Shown here in pieces: positions 32,418 through 32,868 of a DNA stretch of 32,868 bases. Positions within the stretch are counted from its first letter, which is position 1. Each line of letters begins with the position of its first letter. A program made the position numbers and the translations under genes. Under the pieces are notes generated by a model that was not told the origin of the DNA, did no database searches, and was given only the letters and a program-made list of their open reading frames with translations. The stretch comes from JBKJZO01 sp046715235 (GTDB lineage: Bacteria; Actinomycetota; Actinomycetes; BP-191). The stretch is from NCBI GenBank assembly GCA_046715235.1, contig JBKJZO010000198.1, forward strand, positions 1 through 32,868. Direction: 5' to 3'.

Positions 32418-32723
32418 TCAGGCGAGCAGGTCGGTGTACTCAGGGTTGCGGTTGATGTACTGCGCGACGTACCAGCAGATCGGCCGCACGGTCAGACCCC
32501 TCGCGCGAGCCTCGTCGAGGACCTCGTGGACCAGGCGGGCGGCAATGCCGCGTCCCTGCAGCTGCGGGTTGGTCTCCGTGTGGGTGATCGACATGACGCC
32601 GCCCTGCACGTAGTAGTCGGCCAGGCCCGCACGCGCGCCGTCGATGTGGATCTCGAAGCGCTGGAGGTCGGGTACGTCGATGACCTCGACGTCGCCGTCG
32701 ATCTCGAGCTGCCTGCTGGCCAC
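32418..32723 (-). CDS. Small GNAT-like N-acetyltransferase (PF14542 type)
   Basis: This 101-residue single-domain protein resembles the short acetyltransferase family related to YidJ-like proteins. It has FEIHIDGARAGLADY at the N-terminus, the acetyl-CoA loop QLQGRGIAARLV, and the C-terminal RPICWYVAQYINRNPEY motif with a conserved Cys and Tyr residues. The GTG at 32723 has AGGAGG at a 4-nt spacing; a longer open frame to 32864 runs through the palindromic block at the window edge and has no ribosome-binding site. The substrate is unknown. Confidence 0.88.
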   Translation of the reverse strand: MASRQLEIDGDVEVIDVPDLQRFEIHIDGARAGLADYYVQGGVMSITHTETNPQLQGRGIAARLVHEVLDEARARGLTVRPICWYVAQYINRNPEYTDLLA

Positions 32724-32817
32724 GTCGCCTCCTAGAGGTCCGAACGTCCTCCTACCCGTAGGTAGTCCCGTGAAAAGCGACAAGCGGGTGCTGGACGCTC
32801 CGCGGACGCGGTTGCGA

Positions 32818-32868
32818 TGTCCTGTGTCTCTGTTGACAGGGATGTCTCGGGACATGCCTGACACCTAG
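32818..32868. mobile_element. Possible insertion-sequence end (IS481-like terminal repeat)
   Basis: The edge of the window contains a nested palindrome: atgtctcgggacat (32842-32855) flanked by cagg (32837-32840) and cctg (32857-32860), and preceded by tgtctctgttgaca. Read inward on the minus strand it starts TGTCAGGCATGTCCCGAGAC. Repeated TGTC/GAGACAT blocks like this occur at the ends of IS481-family elements in actinobacteria, as I recall. No transposase lies in the window, so the element body, if any, is beyond 32868. An operator is the alternative. Confidence 0.35.

Overview
The window is a GC-rich, densely packed stretch of an actinobacterial chromosome. Three things point to this: the base composition, the frequent GTG starts and 4-nt start/stop overlaps, and a gene order (alr, tsaE, tsaB, rimI, tsaD, groES, groEL1, whiB3/whiD, DUF5319, guaB, guaB3, guaA) that matches a block I recall from Mycobacterium tuberculosis (around Rv3396c-Rv3423c). 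The whiB3/whiD-like gene next to a bldM-like regulator also matches Streptomyces (whiD-bldM-guaB). The genus cannot be fixed from the sequence alone.

Layout. (1) 1-5886, plus strand: the 3' end of an NAD(P)H-hydrate dehydratase gene, alanine racemase, an alpha/beta hydrolase, a family-4 uracil-DNA glycosylase, then the tRNA t6A genes tsaE, tsaB and tsaD with rimI, and a small protein. Most are joined by ATGA/GTGA overlaps. (2) 5888-9378, minus strand: a three-gene surface cassette with a secreted helical repeat protein, a class F sortase and a membrane-anchored vWA-like protein. (3) 9541-11381: a DrrA/DrrB-type ABC exporter. (4) 11447-13586: groES-groEL1 behind a CIRCE operator, ending in a clear terminator. 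(5) 13660-17683, minus strand: the MoxR / DUF58 / transglutaminase triad, in which the DUF58 gene is interrupted by an in-frame TAG. (6) 17870-20978: a WhiB3/WhiD-like Fe-S regulator, a TPR-like protein, a GAF histidine kinase with a degenerate ATPase N-box, and a BldM-like response regulator. (7) 21203-25339: a divergent Lgt-like membrane protein, DUF5319, guaB and guaB3. (8) 25346-28972, minus strand: two related secreted beta-propeller-type repeat proteins on either side of a dihydrofolate-reductase-fold gene. (9) 29131-31919: an AI-2E-type permease and guaA. (10) 31920-32868: a strong terminator, a decayed FkbM-type methyltransferase remnant, a small GNAT gene and, at the very edge, a palindromic block resembling an insertion-sequence end.

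Functionally the window is a conserved housekeeping backbone (cell-wall D-alanine supply, t6A tRNA modification, chaperonin, guanine nucleotide synthesis, developmental regulators) into which lineage-specific surface cassettes are set (sortase/vWA, MoxR/DUF58/transglutaminase, FG-GAP/RCC1). The most unusual points are the amber-interrupted DUF58 gene, the sortase operon without a canonical LPXTG partner, the Lgt-like protein missing signature residues, a kinase coupled to a BldM-like regulator that is an orphan in Streptomyces, and several genes that look leaderless (TANNNT box 6-7 nt before a GTG start).
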